Positions 28,334 to 38,496 of a stretch of 63,452 bases of DNA are shown piece by piece; position 1 is the stretch's first letter; every line of letters begins with the position of its first letter. The DNA comes from Methylohalobius sp. GTDB lineage: Bacteria; Pseudomonadota; Gammaproteobacteria; Methylococcales; Methylothermaceae. The stretch lies in NCBI GenBank assembly GCA_026415315.1, contig JAOAHI010000008.1, positions 1 to 63,452 of the forward strand, written 5' to 3'. The notes beneath the pieces are model-generated. The model ran no database searches, was not told where the DNA came from, and saw only the letters and a program-made list of their open reading frames with translations. The position numbers and the translations under genes were made by a program.

Positions 28334-30850
28334 TTACAGCGGGCGCCGTTTGGCAAGGGCGCGCAGGCTCAAAGCTGCCGCATAAGCCAAAAGGGTCAGG
28401 GAAAGCGGAGCCAGCAGGATATTGATCAGCTTCAGGCGATTGCCTAAGGCTTCTACTTCCTGATTGAACTGGTAGGTGAGCTGCCTGAGTTCGGCTTGCA
28501 GGCGCAGGCGTTCCCGATAAATATTCGGATTTTTGGCGTCTTGCAGCGCGCGTTCAGTCGCGGCGAGCTGCTCGCGCAGCGCCTCGAGCCTCTCGCGGAG
28601 ACTCTGTTCGGCTTGGCGTCGTAGCGCCTCCACGCGGGTGAAAGGGCGAAGGTATCGACCGCGGCTGCGAATGCTTATGAGATCTGGATGGCCGGTTAGG
28701 TAATCGATGGCGCTCAACAAGAACGCACTGTTGTCGCTCATGGGGACTACCGTACGTTCTCCATCCGGACCGGTTTCGATTTTGGCCCACAGGCGGTCGG
28801 TAAGAATGTCGCTGTCGCCGACCACAAGCAGGCGGATGAGGCCCTGCGCTTGACTGAGGTGGGGGGCAAGGTCAGCGCCAGGCGGAGGTCCGTCGGGAAA
28901 AGCCGATGGTGTCTTTTGCCCTTCTATCATGGCCGCTAGGGTAAAACGTTGGCCCTGAGGGCGGAAAGCCTCATACAAAATCGCCGGATCAAACAAGTAG
29001 TCTAGGGCCACTGTAGGCATAGCCATAGCCTGGGGAGAGGATCGCATCAATGGTATAAAACGCACCTCTCGAATCAGAGGACGGACAGCTCCGGCGGAGG
29101 ACAGCACCAGCCGGTTTAGGCTGGCCAACATCGCTTCATCGCCTAAGGCGTTGTGATCCAAGCTGAGCAGTCCGAGGTGGCGCGAGGGCGGGCGCCCCTG
29201 GGCGACGGTGACCGGCGTGGCGTAAGCCTCGTCAGCGATGAAATGGACGTTGTCGCACTCAAATCCCCAAGCTCGGAACAGGCGGTTTAAGTCTGAACTC
29301 TTGCTGCGCATCGGGGCGATAAAGCGCGGTGGACCATCCAGCTCCGCATAAGGATCGACAAAGATCAGCGCTGGTTTGCCGCTCAGCACGAATTGGTCGA
29401 TGGCATATAAGCTAATTTCAGAAAGCTCTTTGGGATGAACTAAAACTAACAGGTCGGCATCCCGGGGAATGGAACGAAAGTTTTTATCCAACCAAGTGAG
29501 GGCATAGAAGCGGGCGACTTGCTCAAGTGAGGCCCAAGGCTCCTGTGCGGCTTGGTTCCAAGGATTGACGCCGCCGCGTGCCAAAAGATCCGGCTCGGCG
29601 TAAAGGGCGATGCGCGGTGGGCGCGAGCGGCTGACTTGGGCGATGAGCTCGCTTAAGTCGTATTCTAAGTAGCGTTCGCGTTCCTGATTAAAAAATGGGA
29701 TAATGGCTGTTTGGCCAGAACTTGCCACCGCTGCCAGGCCGAAATAAATCTCGGGAGCGTCCGGAGCCAAGCGGACGCTTCTGAGGCCGCGAGATGCGGC
29801 CTGGTCCTCGGTAGTAGAGAAAGGCTCCACCTCAATGCGCAGCAAATGCACCCGATTTGAAGCGCCCTGATATTCCTTAAGCAGGTCTAGCACCCTTCGC
29901 GCATAAGCCCGAACGCCTGGTAGCTCGCGGCTTGCGCGGTCGGAAAAATAAAATTCCAAAGTAATCGGCTGGCTGAGGGAGGAGAGCAGCTGGCGCGTGC
30001 CAGGGGAGAGAGTATAGAGTTGACCAGCAGTCAGATCTAGGCGCAGGCTAGGTAGCCACGCGCTGCCCAGGGCGCCGGCCAGACAGATCAAAGCCGCCCC
30101 GAGCCAGATCGGGCGCCGTCTGTGTTGGGCTGCGGAGACAAAATAGGCACACACCCCAAGCCATCCCCCGATCATAAGGATGAAGAACGCAAGGTTCTGT
30201 AGCTCGATCGTCCCGCGAGCTAAAGTCTGGAAATGCCACGGCAGGCTCAATTCGGCAATATGGTCTATTAGCTTTGCGGGTGCCCAAGGTAAAAACATCT
30301 GCAAAATCGCTGGCGTGCCGGCAGCGGTCAATAAAAAGCTAATCGCTGCGGTGGCGATGAACGCTACGGTCTGGCTGGAGGTGGTCGCCGAGATCGCCTC
30401 ACCTAAGGCTAAGTAGACTCCTGCCAGCAACCAGCTGCCGAAATAGGCGGCTAAAATGGCGCCGTTATCGGGGTCGCCCAGCCAGTTAACCGTTACCCAT
30501 AAAGGGAAAGTAAAAGTCAGTGCCAAACCTACGAACAGCCAGGCTGCCAAGAATTTGCCTAAAATCGCTTGGCCTAGGCTCAAGGGCAAGGTAAGCACAA
30601 GCTCGTGCGTGCCTATGCGGCGCTCCTCAGCCCATAGGCGCATGGAAACCGAAGGCGCTAAAAACAAATACAGCCAAGGATGGTAATCGAAAAACGGGGT
30701 AAGATCAGCCTGCCCACGCTCATAAAAGCCACCGACCAAGAAGGTTGAGATACCGCTTAATGCCTGAAAGATAAACAAAAAGAGGTAGGCCAAAGGAGTG
30801 GCGAAATACGCGGAAAATTCGCGCCGGAGAACGGTCCAGACAACGCGCAT
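28334..30850 (-). CDS. Fused ABC-2 permease and GldG-like protein
   Basis: 838 residues. Residues 1 to about 235 are a six-helix ABC-2/GldF-type permease ('[25 protein letters not shown]', 'RLWAEERRIGTHELVLTLPLS'). A further helix pair leads into a GldG-type ABC_transp_aux region ('LDLTAGQLYTLSPGTRQLL', 'PITLEFYFS', 'DADLLVLVHPKEL', 'GKPALIFVDPYAELD'). The C-terminus has a long coiled coil (about 745-800) and a last helix. In Bacteroidetes gldF and gldG are separate genes; here both are one polypeptide. With the ATPase gene upstream it should make an exporter of unknown substrate. I infer no gliding role. Confidence 0.85.
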   Translation of the reverse strand: MRVVWTVLRREFSAYFATPLAYLFLFIFQALSGISTFLVGGFYERGQADLTPFFDYHPWLYLFLAPSVSMRLWAEERRIGTHELVLTLPLSLGQAILGKFLAAWLFVGLALTFTFPLWVTVNWLGDPDNGAILAAYFGSWLLAGVYLALGEAISATTSSQTVAFIATAAISFLLTAAGTPAILQMFLPWAPAKLIDHIAELSLPWHFQTLARGTIELQNLAFFILMIGGWLGVCAYFVSAAQHRRRPIWLGAALICLAGALGSAWLPSLRLDLTAGQLYTLSPGTRQLLSSLSQPITLEFYFSDRASRELPGVRAYARRVLDLLKEYQGASNRVHLLRIEVEPFSTTEDQAASRGLRSVRLAPDAPEIYFGLAAVASSGQTAIIPFFNQERERYLEYDLSELIAQVSRSRPPRIALYAEPDLLARGGVNPWNQAAQEPWASLEQVARFYALTWLDKNFRSIPRDADLLVLVHPKELSEISLYAIDQFVLSGKPALIFVDPYAELDGPPRFIAPMRSKSSDLNRLFRAWGFECDNVHFIADEAYATPVTVAQGRPPSRHLGLLSLDHNALGDEAMLASLNRLVLSSAGAVRPLIREVRFIPLMRSSPQAMAMPTVALDYLFDPAILYEAFRPQGQRFTLAAMIEGQKTPSAFPDGPPPGADLAPHLSQAQGLIRLLVVGDSDILTDRLWAKIETGPDGERTVVPMSDNSAFLLSAIDYLTGHPDLISIRSRGRYLRPFTRVEALRRQAEQSLRERLEALREQLAATERALQDAKNPNIYRERLRLQAELRQLTYQFNQEVEALGNRLKLINILLAPLSLTLLAYAAALSLRALAKRRPL

Positions 30851-31566
30851 CAGGCCGCGCCTTGCAGGCGAAAAAATAAGGCTTTTAGTCCCCCTGCCGA
30901 CTCGACGTCGGCGAGGGTCGCTTGTAGGAGGATGTGACCTTGGGCCAAAATGAGCACGCGATCGCAGATCGCCTCGATTTCCTCCAACAGATGGGTGGAC
31001 AGCAAGATGGCGCAGGACTTGGCTTGTGTCTTTAGCAGAGAGAGGACTTGGGCGCGCTGGATCGGATCCAAACCATCGGTAGGCTCATCTAAGATCAGCG
31101 CGGGAGGGCGGTGGAGAATGGCCTGTGCAAGCCCCACGCGCCGTCTAAAGCCCTTCGATAGGCGATCGATGGCGAGGTCAAGAACGCTTCCTAGCTCTAG
31201 CTGCTCGACCGCTTGGCGGATCGCTGAACGTTTGTCCTCTCCATGCAGTCCGCGGATGCGGGCGATAAAATCCAGAAACTCGCGGCAAGTCATCTCACCA
31301 TACAGAGGGCTGCCTTCCGGCAAGTAACCAAAGAAGCGCTTAGCTTTAAGCGGCTGACGCTGGACGTTGTAGCCGAAGATGGTGACTTGACCTTGATCTG
31401 GATGCAAGAACCCAGTGAGCAGGCGCAAGGTAGTGGTTTTACCGGCTCCATTAGGCCCCAAAAATCCTAAGATTTCGCCTGCACGCACGCAGAACGAGAT
31501 CTGGTCGACGACTAGGCGCTGGCGAAAGCGCTTGACCAAGCCTTCAGCTTGGATTATTTCATTCAT
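30850..31566 (-). CDS. ABC transporter ATPase, GldA/CcmA-like
   Basis: 238 residues. Walker A '[10 protein letters not shown]', Q-loop region '[13 protein letters not shown]', signature 'LSKGFRRR', Walker B '[13 protein letters not shown]' and H-loop 'LLSTHLLEE' are intact. It belongs to the drug-export/GldA group. It starts 3 bp inside the upstream proS stop and ends at the start of the fused permease, so it is very probably its ATPase. Confidence 0.92.
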   Translation of the reverse strand: MNEIIQAEGLVKRFRQRLVVDQISFCVRAGEILGFLGPNGAGKTTTLRLLTGFLHPDQGQVTIFGYNVQRQPLKAKRFFGYLPEGSPLYGEMTCREFLDFIARIRGLHGEDKRSAIRQAVEQLELGSVLDLAIDRLSKGFRRRVGLAQAILHRPPALILDEPTDGLDPIQRAQVLSLLKTQAKSCAILLSTHLLEEIEAICDRVLILAQGHILLQATLADVESAGGLKALFFRLQGAA

Positions 31567-33284
31567 TTAGGCGATCCTACTGCGGTCGCCTTTTGCAGCC
31601 AAGCTATGATCTCGCTGCGCTTTACTTCTCGGCTTTCAGCGTCACGGCGATGGCGATATTCGACTTTGCCCGATTCGAGCAGGCGCTCGCTGAGCACGAC
31701 CCGATGAGGCAGGCCGATCAATTCCATGTCGGCAAACATTACGCCGGGCCGGACTGGGCGATCGTCGAATAGGACTTCAAACCCCGCTTTTACTAACTCG
31801 CGATACAACGCCTCTGCCTCGGCTTTAAGATGTGCCGACTGATACATATTGATCGGCACTAGAGCCACTTGGAAAGGAGCAATCGCTTCCGGCCAGAGGA
31901 TACCGCGTTCGTCGTGGTTTTGTTCGATGGCGGCCGCGACTACCCGGCTGATGCCAATCCCATAGCAGCCCATGATCAAAAATTCTTCGCGCCCATTTTC
32001 ATCCAAGATGCTGGCGCCTAGAGCCTCGGAGTATTTAGTGCCGAGCTGGAAAATGTGACCGACTTCGATACCGCGGCGGATCTTGAGGGTACCTCGGCCG
32101 TCTGGACTTTTGTCGCCTTCGACCACGTAGCGCAAATCCGCCACTTCTGGCAGCGGCAGGTCACGCCCCCAATTGACTCCCCGGTAGTGTTTGCCGTCTT
32201 GGTTGGCACCGCAGACAAAATCAGCTAACACTGCAGCGCTTTGGTCGCAGAGTACCGGAATATCTAGCTCCACAGGTCCTAACGACCCAGGCCCACAGCC
32301 GACGGTGGCGCGAATTTCAGCCTCCGAGGCCAGCTCTAAAGGTGCCTTAAGCTTTAGGTGTTTGGCCGCTTTGATCGGGTTGAGCTGGTGGTCACCGCGC
32401 AGCACCAAAGCCACCAGTTCCCCTTCTGGGCCCTTGACGATCAGAGTCTTAAGGATGCGCGTTGGCTCTATCCCCAAGAAACGGCTGACTTCCTCCACCG
32501 TATGCTGACCGGGAGTGTCCACCAACGCTAAGGGCTCAGAGGGGGAGGGGCGCTTTTCGGTCGGTGGCAGGGCTGTTGCCAGCTCCACGTTAGCTGCATA
32601 GTCGCTCTCTGTGGAGAAAGCGATCGCATCCTCGCCCGTGTCGGCTAGGACATGGAATTCGTGCGAGAGATGGCCGCCGATCGCGCCGGTGTCAGCCAGT
32701 ACCGCGCGAAACTCCAAGCCTAAGCGCGTGAAAATTCGGCTGTAGGCATCATGCATTGCAGTGTAGGTCTCCTGCAACGACTGGACATCGCGATGAAAGG
32801 AATAAGCGTCCTTCATGATGAACTCGCGCGCGCGCATGACGCCGAAACGCGGCCGAATCTCATCCCGGAATTTGGTCTGGATCTGGTAGAAATTGACCGG
32901 CAGCTGCTTGTAGCTTTTGATCTCTGAACGTACCAGATCGGTGATGATTTCCTCGTGTGTGGGACCTAGGCAGAATTCCCGCTCGTGGCGGTCTTTAAGA
33001 CGGATCAGCTCCGGCCCATATTGCTCCCAACGCCCGGATTCGCGCCACAATTCCGCTGGCTGCAGCGCCGGCATCAAAAGCTCTAAAGCCCCGGCGCGGT
33101 CCATTTCTTCGCGCACGATGCGCTCGACCTTGCGCAGCACCCGAAGCCCCAGTGGCAACCAGGTGTATAAGCCCGAGGCCAGCTTGCGGATAAGGCCGGC
33201 ACGAAGCATTAGTTGATGGCTTACAATTTCAGCTTCGGTCGGCGTTTCCTTAATGGTATGCAAGGGGAATTGGCTTGTGCGCAT
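31563..33284 (-). CDS. proS: Prolyl-tRNA synthetase, bacterial type
   Basis: 573 residues, the bacterial ProS length with the inserted editing domain. Class II motif 1 falls in '[14 protein letters not shown]', motif 2 in '[21 protein letters not shown]', and motif 3 near '[13 protein letters not shown]' (about 445-457). The editing insertion (about 225-390) includes '[24 protein letters not shown]'. It charges tRNA-Pro and clears Ala-tRNA-Pro. It is first in an operon with the Gld-like exporter genes. Confidence 0.95.
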   Translation of the reverse strand: MRTSQFPLHTIKETPTEAEIVSHQLMLRAGLIRKLASGLYTWLPLGLRVLRKVERIVREEMDRAGALELLMPALQPAELWRESGRWEQYGPELIRLKDRHEREFCLGPTHEEIITDLVRSEIKSYKQLPVNFYQIQTKFRDEIRPRFGVMRAREFIMKDAYSFHRDVQSLQETYTAMHDAYSRIFTRLGLEFRAVLADTGAIGGHLSHEFHVLADTGEDAIAFSTESDYAANVELATALPPTEKRPSPSEPLALVDTPGQHTVEEVSRFLGIEPTRILKTLIVKGPEGELVALVLRGDHQLNPIKAAKHLKLKAPLELASEAEIRATVGCGPGSLGPVELDIPVLCDQSAAVLADFVCGANQDGKHYRGVNWGRDLPLPEVADLRYVVEGDKSPDGRGTLKIRRGIEVGHIFQLGTKYSEALGASILDENGREEFLIMGCYGIGISRVVAAAIEQNHDERGILWPEAIAPFQVALVPINMYQSAHLKAEAEALYRELVKAGFEVLFDDRPVRPGVMFADMELIGLPHRVVLSERLLESGKVEYRHRRDAESREVKRSEIIAWLQKATAVGSPK

Positions 33285-33429
33285 GGGCGTTTTTTCAATT
33301 TACGATAAATTTATTTTACTGCCCTCGAGCGGTAGGAGCGAGAGGGATATTCATTTTCTATGGCGGCTTTTCTTGGTGCCCTCCTGCAAAGTAAGGCTGG
33401 CTCAGGGGCAGCCGTGGTGGATTGCCTGC

Positions 33430-33843
33430 TTATTCGTAGGGGCGTTGCTCGCGTTCGCTACCCAGCACTTTGGGGGTGCTTTTGGTCAATTGCTGGACCA
33501 TGTCATCCCACGACTGGTACTGGGCGAAGCGCTTATCACCTTTGGCGATGCGAGCGTTGACTTCCTCTCGGGCGAGGGCAATGACCTCTTGGGCCTTTTT
33601 ACCGTCTACTGCTTTTAAGAAGGCGGATTGTCCCCCCTCTTCGGTCTTGATTTGCTCCAGGGTACCGAAGGCGATTTGAAACGCCAAGCGTTCGGAATCG
33701 TCGCGGATATAGTTCTTTACTATGCGTGCCGATTGATAGGCTGTTTTTAGGGAAGAAGCGTGGATTTCCCGACTGCCAGAGCAGGTAACGGGGAGCACAA
33801 AAATCACGGCGAGTAGGGCAAAAAGAACAAAACCAGCTTTCAT
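33430..33843 (-). CDS. Small exported protein of unknown function
   Basis: 137 residues. The N-terminus is a signal-peptide-like stretch ('FVLFALLAVIFVLPVTC', about 5-21) with a Cys21. The residues before Cys (P-V-T) do not fit a good lipobox, so lipidation is doubtful. The rest is charged and helical ('DSERLAFQIAFGTLEQIK', 'VDGKKAQEVIALAREEV'), reminding me of small DUF6694-like envelope proteins, though this is a weak resemblance. It has a strong AGGAGGT ribosome binding site and its own -10 box. It lies 145 bp downstream of the proS start, on the same strand. Confidence 0.6.
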   Translation of the reverse strand: MKAGFVLFALLAVIFVLPVTCSGSREIHASSLKTAYQSARIVKNYIRDDSERLAFQIAFGTLEQIKTEEGGQSAFLKAVDGKKAQEVIALAREEVNARIAKGDKRFAQYQSWDDMVQQLTKSTPKVLGSEREQRPYE

Positions 33844-33875
33844 TTTTTGCCAACCTCCTATTTAATAACTTTTCG

Positions 33876-33881
33876 ATTATA
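33876..33881 (-). promoter_or_regulatory. -10 box for the small exported protein
   Basis: TATAAT on the minus strand, 32 bp before the ATG at 33843, with AGGAGGT between them. No convincing -35 hexamer is seen at 16-18 bp. Confidence 0.4.
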
Positions 33882-33935
33882 AACCTATTTGGAATTCCCC
33901 ATCCATTTGGCAAGTTTCGCGTTTTAGGTGAAAAG

Positions 33936-34334
33936 ATGGAACAAGCACTGACTGAATCCCAACTAAATGAATTCAAAAGACGCTTAAAAGAGCGTTATCG
34001 GGCGCTGCGCGAGGAGATTCGCAGCGAGCTTTTAAAAAGCGATGACGAACAATACATCGAATTGGCCGGACGGGTCCACGATGTGGAGGAAGAGGCGGTG
34101 GCAGACCTTCTGGTCGACCTCAATTTGGCTGGTATCGACCGGCATGTGCAGGAAATTCGCGACATAGATGCTGCTCTGATTCGAATCGCGGAAGGGAGTT
34201 ACGGCATTTGCATTGATTGCGAGCAGCCCATAGACGCCGAGCGGCTTACGGTTTATCCGACCGCTAAGCGCTGTCTGCAATGCCAGCAAGTGTATGAGCG
34301 GACGCACCTAGGCCCAGGATCGCCTAGCCTCTAA
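33936..34334 (+). CDS. DksA/TraR-type C4 zinc-finger protein
   Basis: 132 residues. A predicted coiled coil (about 5-90, 'LAGRVHDVEEEAVADLLVDL') precedes a C4 zinc finger of spacing C-X2-C-X17-C-X2-C ('CIDC' ... 'CLQC'). The DxxDxA tip that canonical DksA inserts into the RNA polymerase channel is not evident, so a DksA-like transcription role is only an analogy. AGGTGAAAAG precedes the ATG. glnE begins 8 bp after its stop. Confidence 0.85.
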   Translation: MEQALTESQLNEFKRRLKERYRALREEIRSELLKSDDEQYIELAGRVHDVEEEAVADLLVDLNLAGIDRHVQEIRDIDAALIRIAEGSYGICIDCEQPIDAERLTVYPTAKRCLQCQQVYERTHLGPGSPSL

Positions 34335-34341
34335 TTTTCCT

Positions 34342-37200
34342 GTGGCTAAGCCGGATTTTTTCTCCCTACCCTCTCCACTGCGCTCGGCCGCCGAACAGGG
34401 GTGGCAACAGTATCTGGAAAACGGGGGGATTTCTCCTTTCGATGAGCAAATCCTAGCGAGCGTGCCCCGGGTTTTTGCCGTCAGCCGGTTTGTCGTCGAG
34501 CAATGCATAAGGCGTCCTAAAATGCTTGAAGAGCTGGTGACCAGCGGTGACCTTTTGGCGCCGACGCGCGAGTATTGGAGGGAGCTATCCGCCCTTGTAA
34601 AAGAAGCTGCAGAAATGGCGGAGCTGCAAAAGATTCTGCGCCGTTTCCGCAACCGCGAGATGGTGCGCATCGCTTGGCGTGACATCGCCGGTTGGGCCAG
34701 CTTGGATGATACCTTACGCGATCTCTCTTCGCTTGCCGAAGCTTGTTTGCAAGCTGCGCTTGCGTGGCTGTTTGAGCGTGCCTGCCTGCGCTTTGGCACA
34801 CCTTATCGACCTGATGGTCAGCCACAACTTCCAGTGGTTCTGGCGATGGGGAAGCTAGGAGGGGGAGAGCTCAATTTTTCCTCCGACATCGACCTCATTT
34901 TTGCCTTTGAACACGATGGGGTACTGGCTGATCGGCGCGGAACCCGTTACCAGGAGTTTTACCATCGCCTGGGCCAAGATTTAATCAAGGCGCTGCAGGC
35001 CCTGACGGAAGACGGTTTTGCTTTTCGGGTCGATACTAGGTTGCGCCCGTTCGGTGACAGCGGCCCTCTGGTTTGGAGCTTTGATGCTATGGACATCTAT
35101 TACCAATCGCAGGGCCGGGATTGGGAACGTTACGCTCTGATCAAAGCACGGCCAGTCGCTGGTGATTTAGAGGCCGGCGCGCGCTTGCTCAAGAGCTTGC
35201 AGCCTTTCGTGTATCGCCGTTACCTGGATTATGGAGCCTTAGCTGCATTGCGCGAGCTCAAGCGCAAAATCATGGAGGAGCTCAGGCGCCGCGACCGGCT
35301 AGACGACATCAAGCTGGGGCCAGGCGGGATCCGCGAGATCGAGTTTATCGCTCAAGTGTTCCAGCTTATCCGCGGCGGTCAGGAGGCAGTACTCAGAGAG
35401 CGGCGCCTACTGGTGACTTTAGCCCACCTTAAGGAATTGGGCCTGCTGCCAGCGGAGGAGGCAGATGCGTTGGTGTCCTCTTATCGCTTCCTGCGCCAGG
35501 TGGAAAATCGCCTGCAGCAGTATGCCGACGAGCAAACCCAGCGCTTACCTCAGGATGAGGTGGGTAGGCTGCGCCTGGCGGTGGGAATGGGGGCCCCCAG
35601 TTGGGAAGTGTTTCAAACTCAGCTGGATAAGGTGCGGTGCACAGTCCAAACTTTGTTCGAGCAGGTATTTGCTTTACCCCAGGAGGGCGGAGGCAAAATT
35701 TTAGGGGCTGAGGTTTGGCATGGAACGGAGGAGGCGCGCTCGCTCGACTTGCTGGCACAGATGGGGTATGGCGACCCAAAAACAGGATGGGAACGGCTTA
35801 GAGCTTTCCGTCATTCCCGCACGATCCGCATGCTAACGCCTAAAGCGCTGGCGGAATTAGACCGGCTCATGCCTAGCCTGCTAGAGAGGGCTGGCCAAAG
35901 CCCTTGCCCAGATAAGGCCTTGCCGCGCCTTTTGAATCTGCTTGAGGCCATCGCTTCCCGCAGCGTTTACTTGACTTTGCTCGCTGAGAATCCGGGCGCT
36001 TTACAGCAGCTGATTAAGTTGGTGGCCGCTAGTCCTTGGATTGCCGGACAGTTAGCGCGATTTCCGCTGCTTTTGGATGAACTGATCGACCCGCGTACCC
36101 TCTATGCGCCGCTTACCCGCCAGCTGCTCGAGACGGATCTGGAGCAGCGGCTGAAAGGCTTAGAGCTAAGCGACGACGAAGCGGTTTTCAACGCTTTGCG
36201 CCACTTCAAGCAAGCTCAGGTGTTGCGCGTGGCGGCAGCGGACATCGCTTCGGCTATTCCTACTCGGGTAGTCAGCGATTATCTGACCGCGATCGCTGAG
36301 GTTGTCCTGGAGACAGCTTTGCGGTTGGCCTGGTGGCAAGTGGCGGCCAAATTCGGCCTGCCTCCGGGCGCAGACGCAGAGGCAGTGCGAGACTTTGCTA
36401 TCATCGGCTACGGCAAGTTAGGGGGGATAGAATTGGGTTATGGTTCGGATCTAGATTTGGTGTTTGTCTACCGCGGGGAGGCCGAGGCTGAGACGGTAGG
36501 CTCGCGATCGATTCCGCTTGCCCAATTTTTCGCCCGCGTGGGTCAGCGTTTGATTCACATTTTAACTGCGCCCATGCTGTCTGGGGTCTTGTATTCGATA
36601 GACATGCGCTTGCGCCCTAGCGGCAATGCCGGTCTTTTAGTTACTAGCTTGGCGGCTTTTGAACGCTATCAGCTTGAGTCGGCTTGGACCTGGGAGCACC
36701 AGGCCTTGGTCAAGGCAAGGCCGGTGGCCGGCGATCCCGATCTGGGGCGCGCCTTTGCCCAAATGCGTCTTGCTATTTTATGCCGAAAGCGCGATCTCGC
36801 CGCTTTGCGCCGAGAGGTTAAGGAGATGCGGGATAAAATGCGCTTTCATTTGGATCGTTCCGATGCCGCCCAGTTCGACCTTAAGCATGGCTTAGGCGGT
36901 GTGGTCGATGTCGAGTTTATTGTACAATTTGGATGTTTGGCCCATGCCTACAGGTGTCCGCAGGCATTTCGTTACACTGATACCTTGCGCCTTCTCGATG
37001 CGTTGGCGGAGGTCGGATGGCTGGAGCGAAGCGAGGCGCATTTTCTGCAGGACGCCTATCTTGAGTTCAGGACTTGCCTCCATCGCCTCGCGCTGGAAGA
37101 CCGCCCTGGCTTAATTGCGCAGGGAGAATTTCGCCAGGAGCGGGCCGAGGTGATACGCCTATGGCGACGATTGATCGAAGAACCTCGAGGGGAGACTTGA
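34342..37200 (+). CDS. glnE: Bifunctional glutamine synthetase adenylyltransferase/adenylyl-removing enzyme
   Basis: 952 residues from a GTG at 34342. Two nucleotidyltransferase domains are present: the N-terminal adenylyl-removing one with 'GGGELNFSSDIDLIFAF' (about 173-189) and the C-terminal adenylylating one with 'GGIELGYGSDLDLVFVY' (about 694-710). Each is followed by a 'LRPxG/RPSGN' helix block and a 'RPVAGD' motif. It attaches AMP to glutamine synthetase under nitrogen excess and removes it under limitation, directed by PII. ilvE follows 2 bp downstream. Confidence 0.96.
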   Translation: MAKPDFFSLPSPLRSAAEQGWQQYLENGGISPFDEQILASVPRVFAVSRFVVEQCIRRPKMLEELVTSGDLLAPTREYWRELSALVKEAAEMAELQKILRRFRNREMVRIAWRDIAGWASLDDTLRDLSSLAEACLQAALAWLFERACLRFGTPYRPDGQPQLPVVLAMGKLGGGELNFSSDIDLIFAFEHDGVLADRRGTRYQEFYHRLGQDLIKALQALTEDGFAFRVDTRLRPFGDSGPLVWSFDAMDIYYQSQGRDWERYALIKARPVAGDLEAGARLLKSLQPFVYRRYLDYGALAALRELKRKIMEELRRRDRLDDIKLGPGGIREIEFIAQVFQLIRGGQEAVLRERRLLVTLAHLKELGLLPAEEADALVSSYRFLRQVENRLQQYADEQTQRLPQDEVGRLRLAVGMGAPSWEVFQTQLDKVRCTVQTLFEQVFALPQEGGGKILGAEVWHGTEEARSLDLLAQMGYGDPKTGWERLRAFRHSRTIRMLTPKALAELDRLMPSLLERAGQSPCPDKALPRLLNLLEAIASRSVYLTLLAENPGALQQLIKLVAASPWIAGQLARFPLLLDELIDPRTLYAPLTRQLLETDLEQRLKGLELSDDEAVFNALRHFKQAQVLRVAAADIASAIPTRVVSDYLTAIAEVVLETALRLAWWQVAAKFGLPPGADAEAVRDFAIIGYGKLGGIELGYGSDLDLVFVYRGEAEAETVGSRSIPLAQFFARVGQRLIHILTAPMLSGVLYSIDMRLRPSGNAGLLVTSLAAFERYQLESAWTWEHQALVKARPVAGDPDLGRAFAQMRLAILCRKRDLAALRREVKEMRDKMRFHLDRSDAAQFDLKHGLGGVVDVEFIVQFGCLAHAYRCPQAFRYTDTLRLLDALAEVGWLERSEAHFLQDAYLEFRTCLHRLALEDRPGLIAQGEFRQERAEVIRLWRRLIEEPRGET

Positions 37201-37202
37201 AG

Positions 37203-38135
37203 ATGCTAATGTACGACAGAGACGGCGAGATCTGGCTGGATGGCGAATGGCTGCCATGGCGCGAGGCCAAGGTGCACGTTTTGACCCATACCCTCCATTA
37301 TGGCGGTGGAGTATTCGAAGGGCTGCGGGCTTATTACGGCCAGCACGGCACAGCGATCTTTCGCCTTCAAGATCACACCGACCGCTTGTTCCGTTCGGCT
37401 CATATCATGCGCATGGAGATTCCCTACAGCCGAGAGACATTAAACCGCGTCCAGTGCGAAGCTGTCTGGCGCAATCGCTTAGACAGCGCTTACATTCGTC
37501 CAATGTGCTTTTACGGCGCTGAAGGCATGGGGCTTAGAGCCGACAACCTTAAAGTTCACGTGATGGTGGCAGCGTGGGAATGGGGAGCCTATTTGGGCGC
37601 CGAGAATTTAAGCCGCGGGATAAGAGTGCGCACTTCCTCCTTTACTCGCAACCATGTCAACAGCTTAATGTGCAAAGCCAAAGCTAACGGCAACTACGTC
37701 AACTCTATGCTCGCCTTGCAGGAAGCCTTAGAGTGCGGCTACGACGAGGCTTTGCTGTTGGATTCTGAGGGCTATGCGGCCGAGGGCAGCGGCGAAAACC
37801 TATTTATCGTTCGTCGGGGGAAGCTTTATACACCGGATTTGACGGCGGTACTGGAAGGCATCACCCGCGACACGGTCATTACTATCGCCCGCGAGATCGG
37901 GCTGGAAGTGATCGAAAAGCGCATCACCCGCGATGAGGTCTATATCGCCGATGAAGCGTTCTTTACGGGCACCGCTGCTGAGATCACTCCGATCCGCGAG
38001 GTTGATGGCCGCCTTATTGGCTCAGGTCGCCGCGGCCCGATCACCGAAAAGCTTCAGAGTTTGTATTTCGACTACGTCCATGGCCGTTTAAGCAGTCACC
38101 CTGAGTGGCTGACGCCAGTGGCACCTGGCAACTGA
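37203..38135 (+). CDS. ilvE: Branched-chain amino acid aminotransferase
   Basis: 310 residues from the ATG at 37203, 8 bp behind GAGGGGAG. It is a fold-type IV PLP enzyme: 'HTLHYGGGVFEGLRAY' near the start, the Schiff-base lysine in 'CKAKANGNYVNSMLALQEA', and the phosphate-binding 'EGSGENLFIV' and 'TGTAAEITPI' motifs. It interconverts Leu/Ile/Val and their 2-oxo acids. The coupling to glnE may link amino-acid and nitrogen control. A 129-bp gap without a clear signal follows. Confidence 0.94.
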   Translation: MLMYDRDGEIWLDGEWLPWREAKVHVLTHTLHYGGGVFEGLRAYYGQHGTAIFRLQDHTDRLFRSAHIMRMEIPYSRETLNRVQCEAVWRNRLDSAYIRPMCFYGAEGMGLRADNLKVHVMVAAWEWGAYLGAENLSRGIRVRTSSFTRNHVNSLMCKAKANGNYVNSMLALQEALECGYDEALLLDSEGYAAEGSGENLFIVRRGKLYTPDLTAVLEGITRDTVITIAREIGLEVIEKRITRDEVYIADEAFFTGTAAEITPIREVDGRLIGSGRRGPITEKLQSLYFDYVHGRLSSHPEWLTPVAPGN

Positions 38136-38264
38136 TTTTTAGCTGCATGCTGGCGAACTTGACTTATAACCACCGGGTCAAAGAGGCAATATCTGTTTGA
38201 TTCAGCGTGATCGGCACCTGTCGCCCCATCCAGAGAGCGTTATGTACAAACGGCAACAGTAGTA

Positions 38265-38480
38265 ATGTATCTTCGCTTCCAGCGTCGCATTCCTCTTATT
38301 CCGGGTCTAATCTATCTGAACTTAGCTAAAACTGGGATTTCCGTATCGGTAGGGCACCCAGGCTTCTGGTTGACTTTTGGCCGCGGCGGGGTGCGGGTCA
38401 CGGCTGGCCTGCCGGGGAGCGGGATTTCGGTTTCGGAGCAAATTCCGTACAAAGGCCGCGATTCTTCGAAAAAAACTTAA
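38265..38480 (+). CDS. DUF4236 domain protein
   Basis: 71 residues. 'FQRRIPLIPGLIYLNLAKTGISVSVG' followed by 'GVRVTAGLPGSGISVSEQ' matches the short, glycine-rich beta domain of DUF4236, usually seen as a soluble or envelope-proximal add-on. Function is unknown. The gene sits 16 bp ahead of gspE and could be part of that operon. No signal peptide is visible. Confidence 0.65.
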   Translation: MYLRFQRRIPLIPGLIYLNLAKTGISVSVGHPGFWLTFGRGGVRVTAGLPGSGISVSEQIPYKGRDSSKKT

Positions 38481-38496
38481 ATTTGGAGAGAACGGT

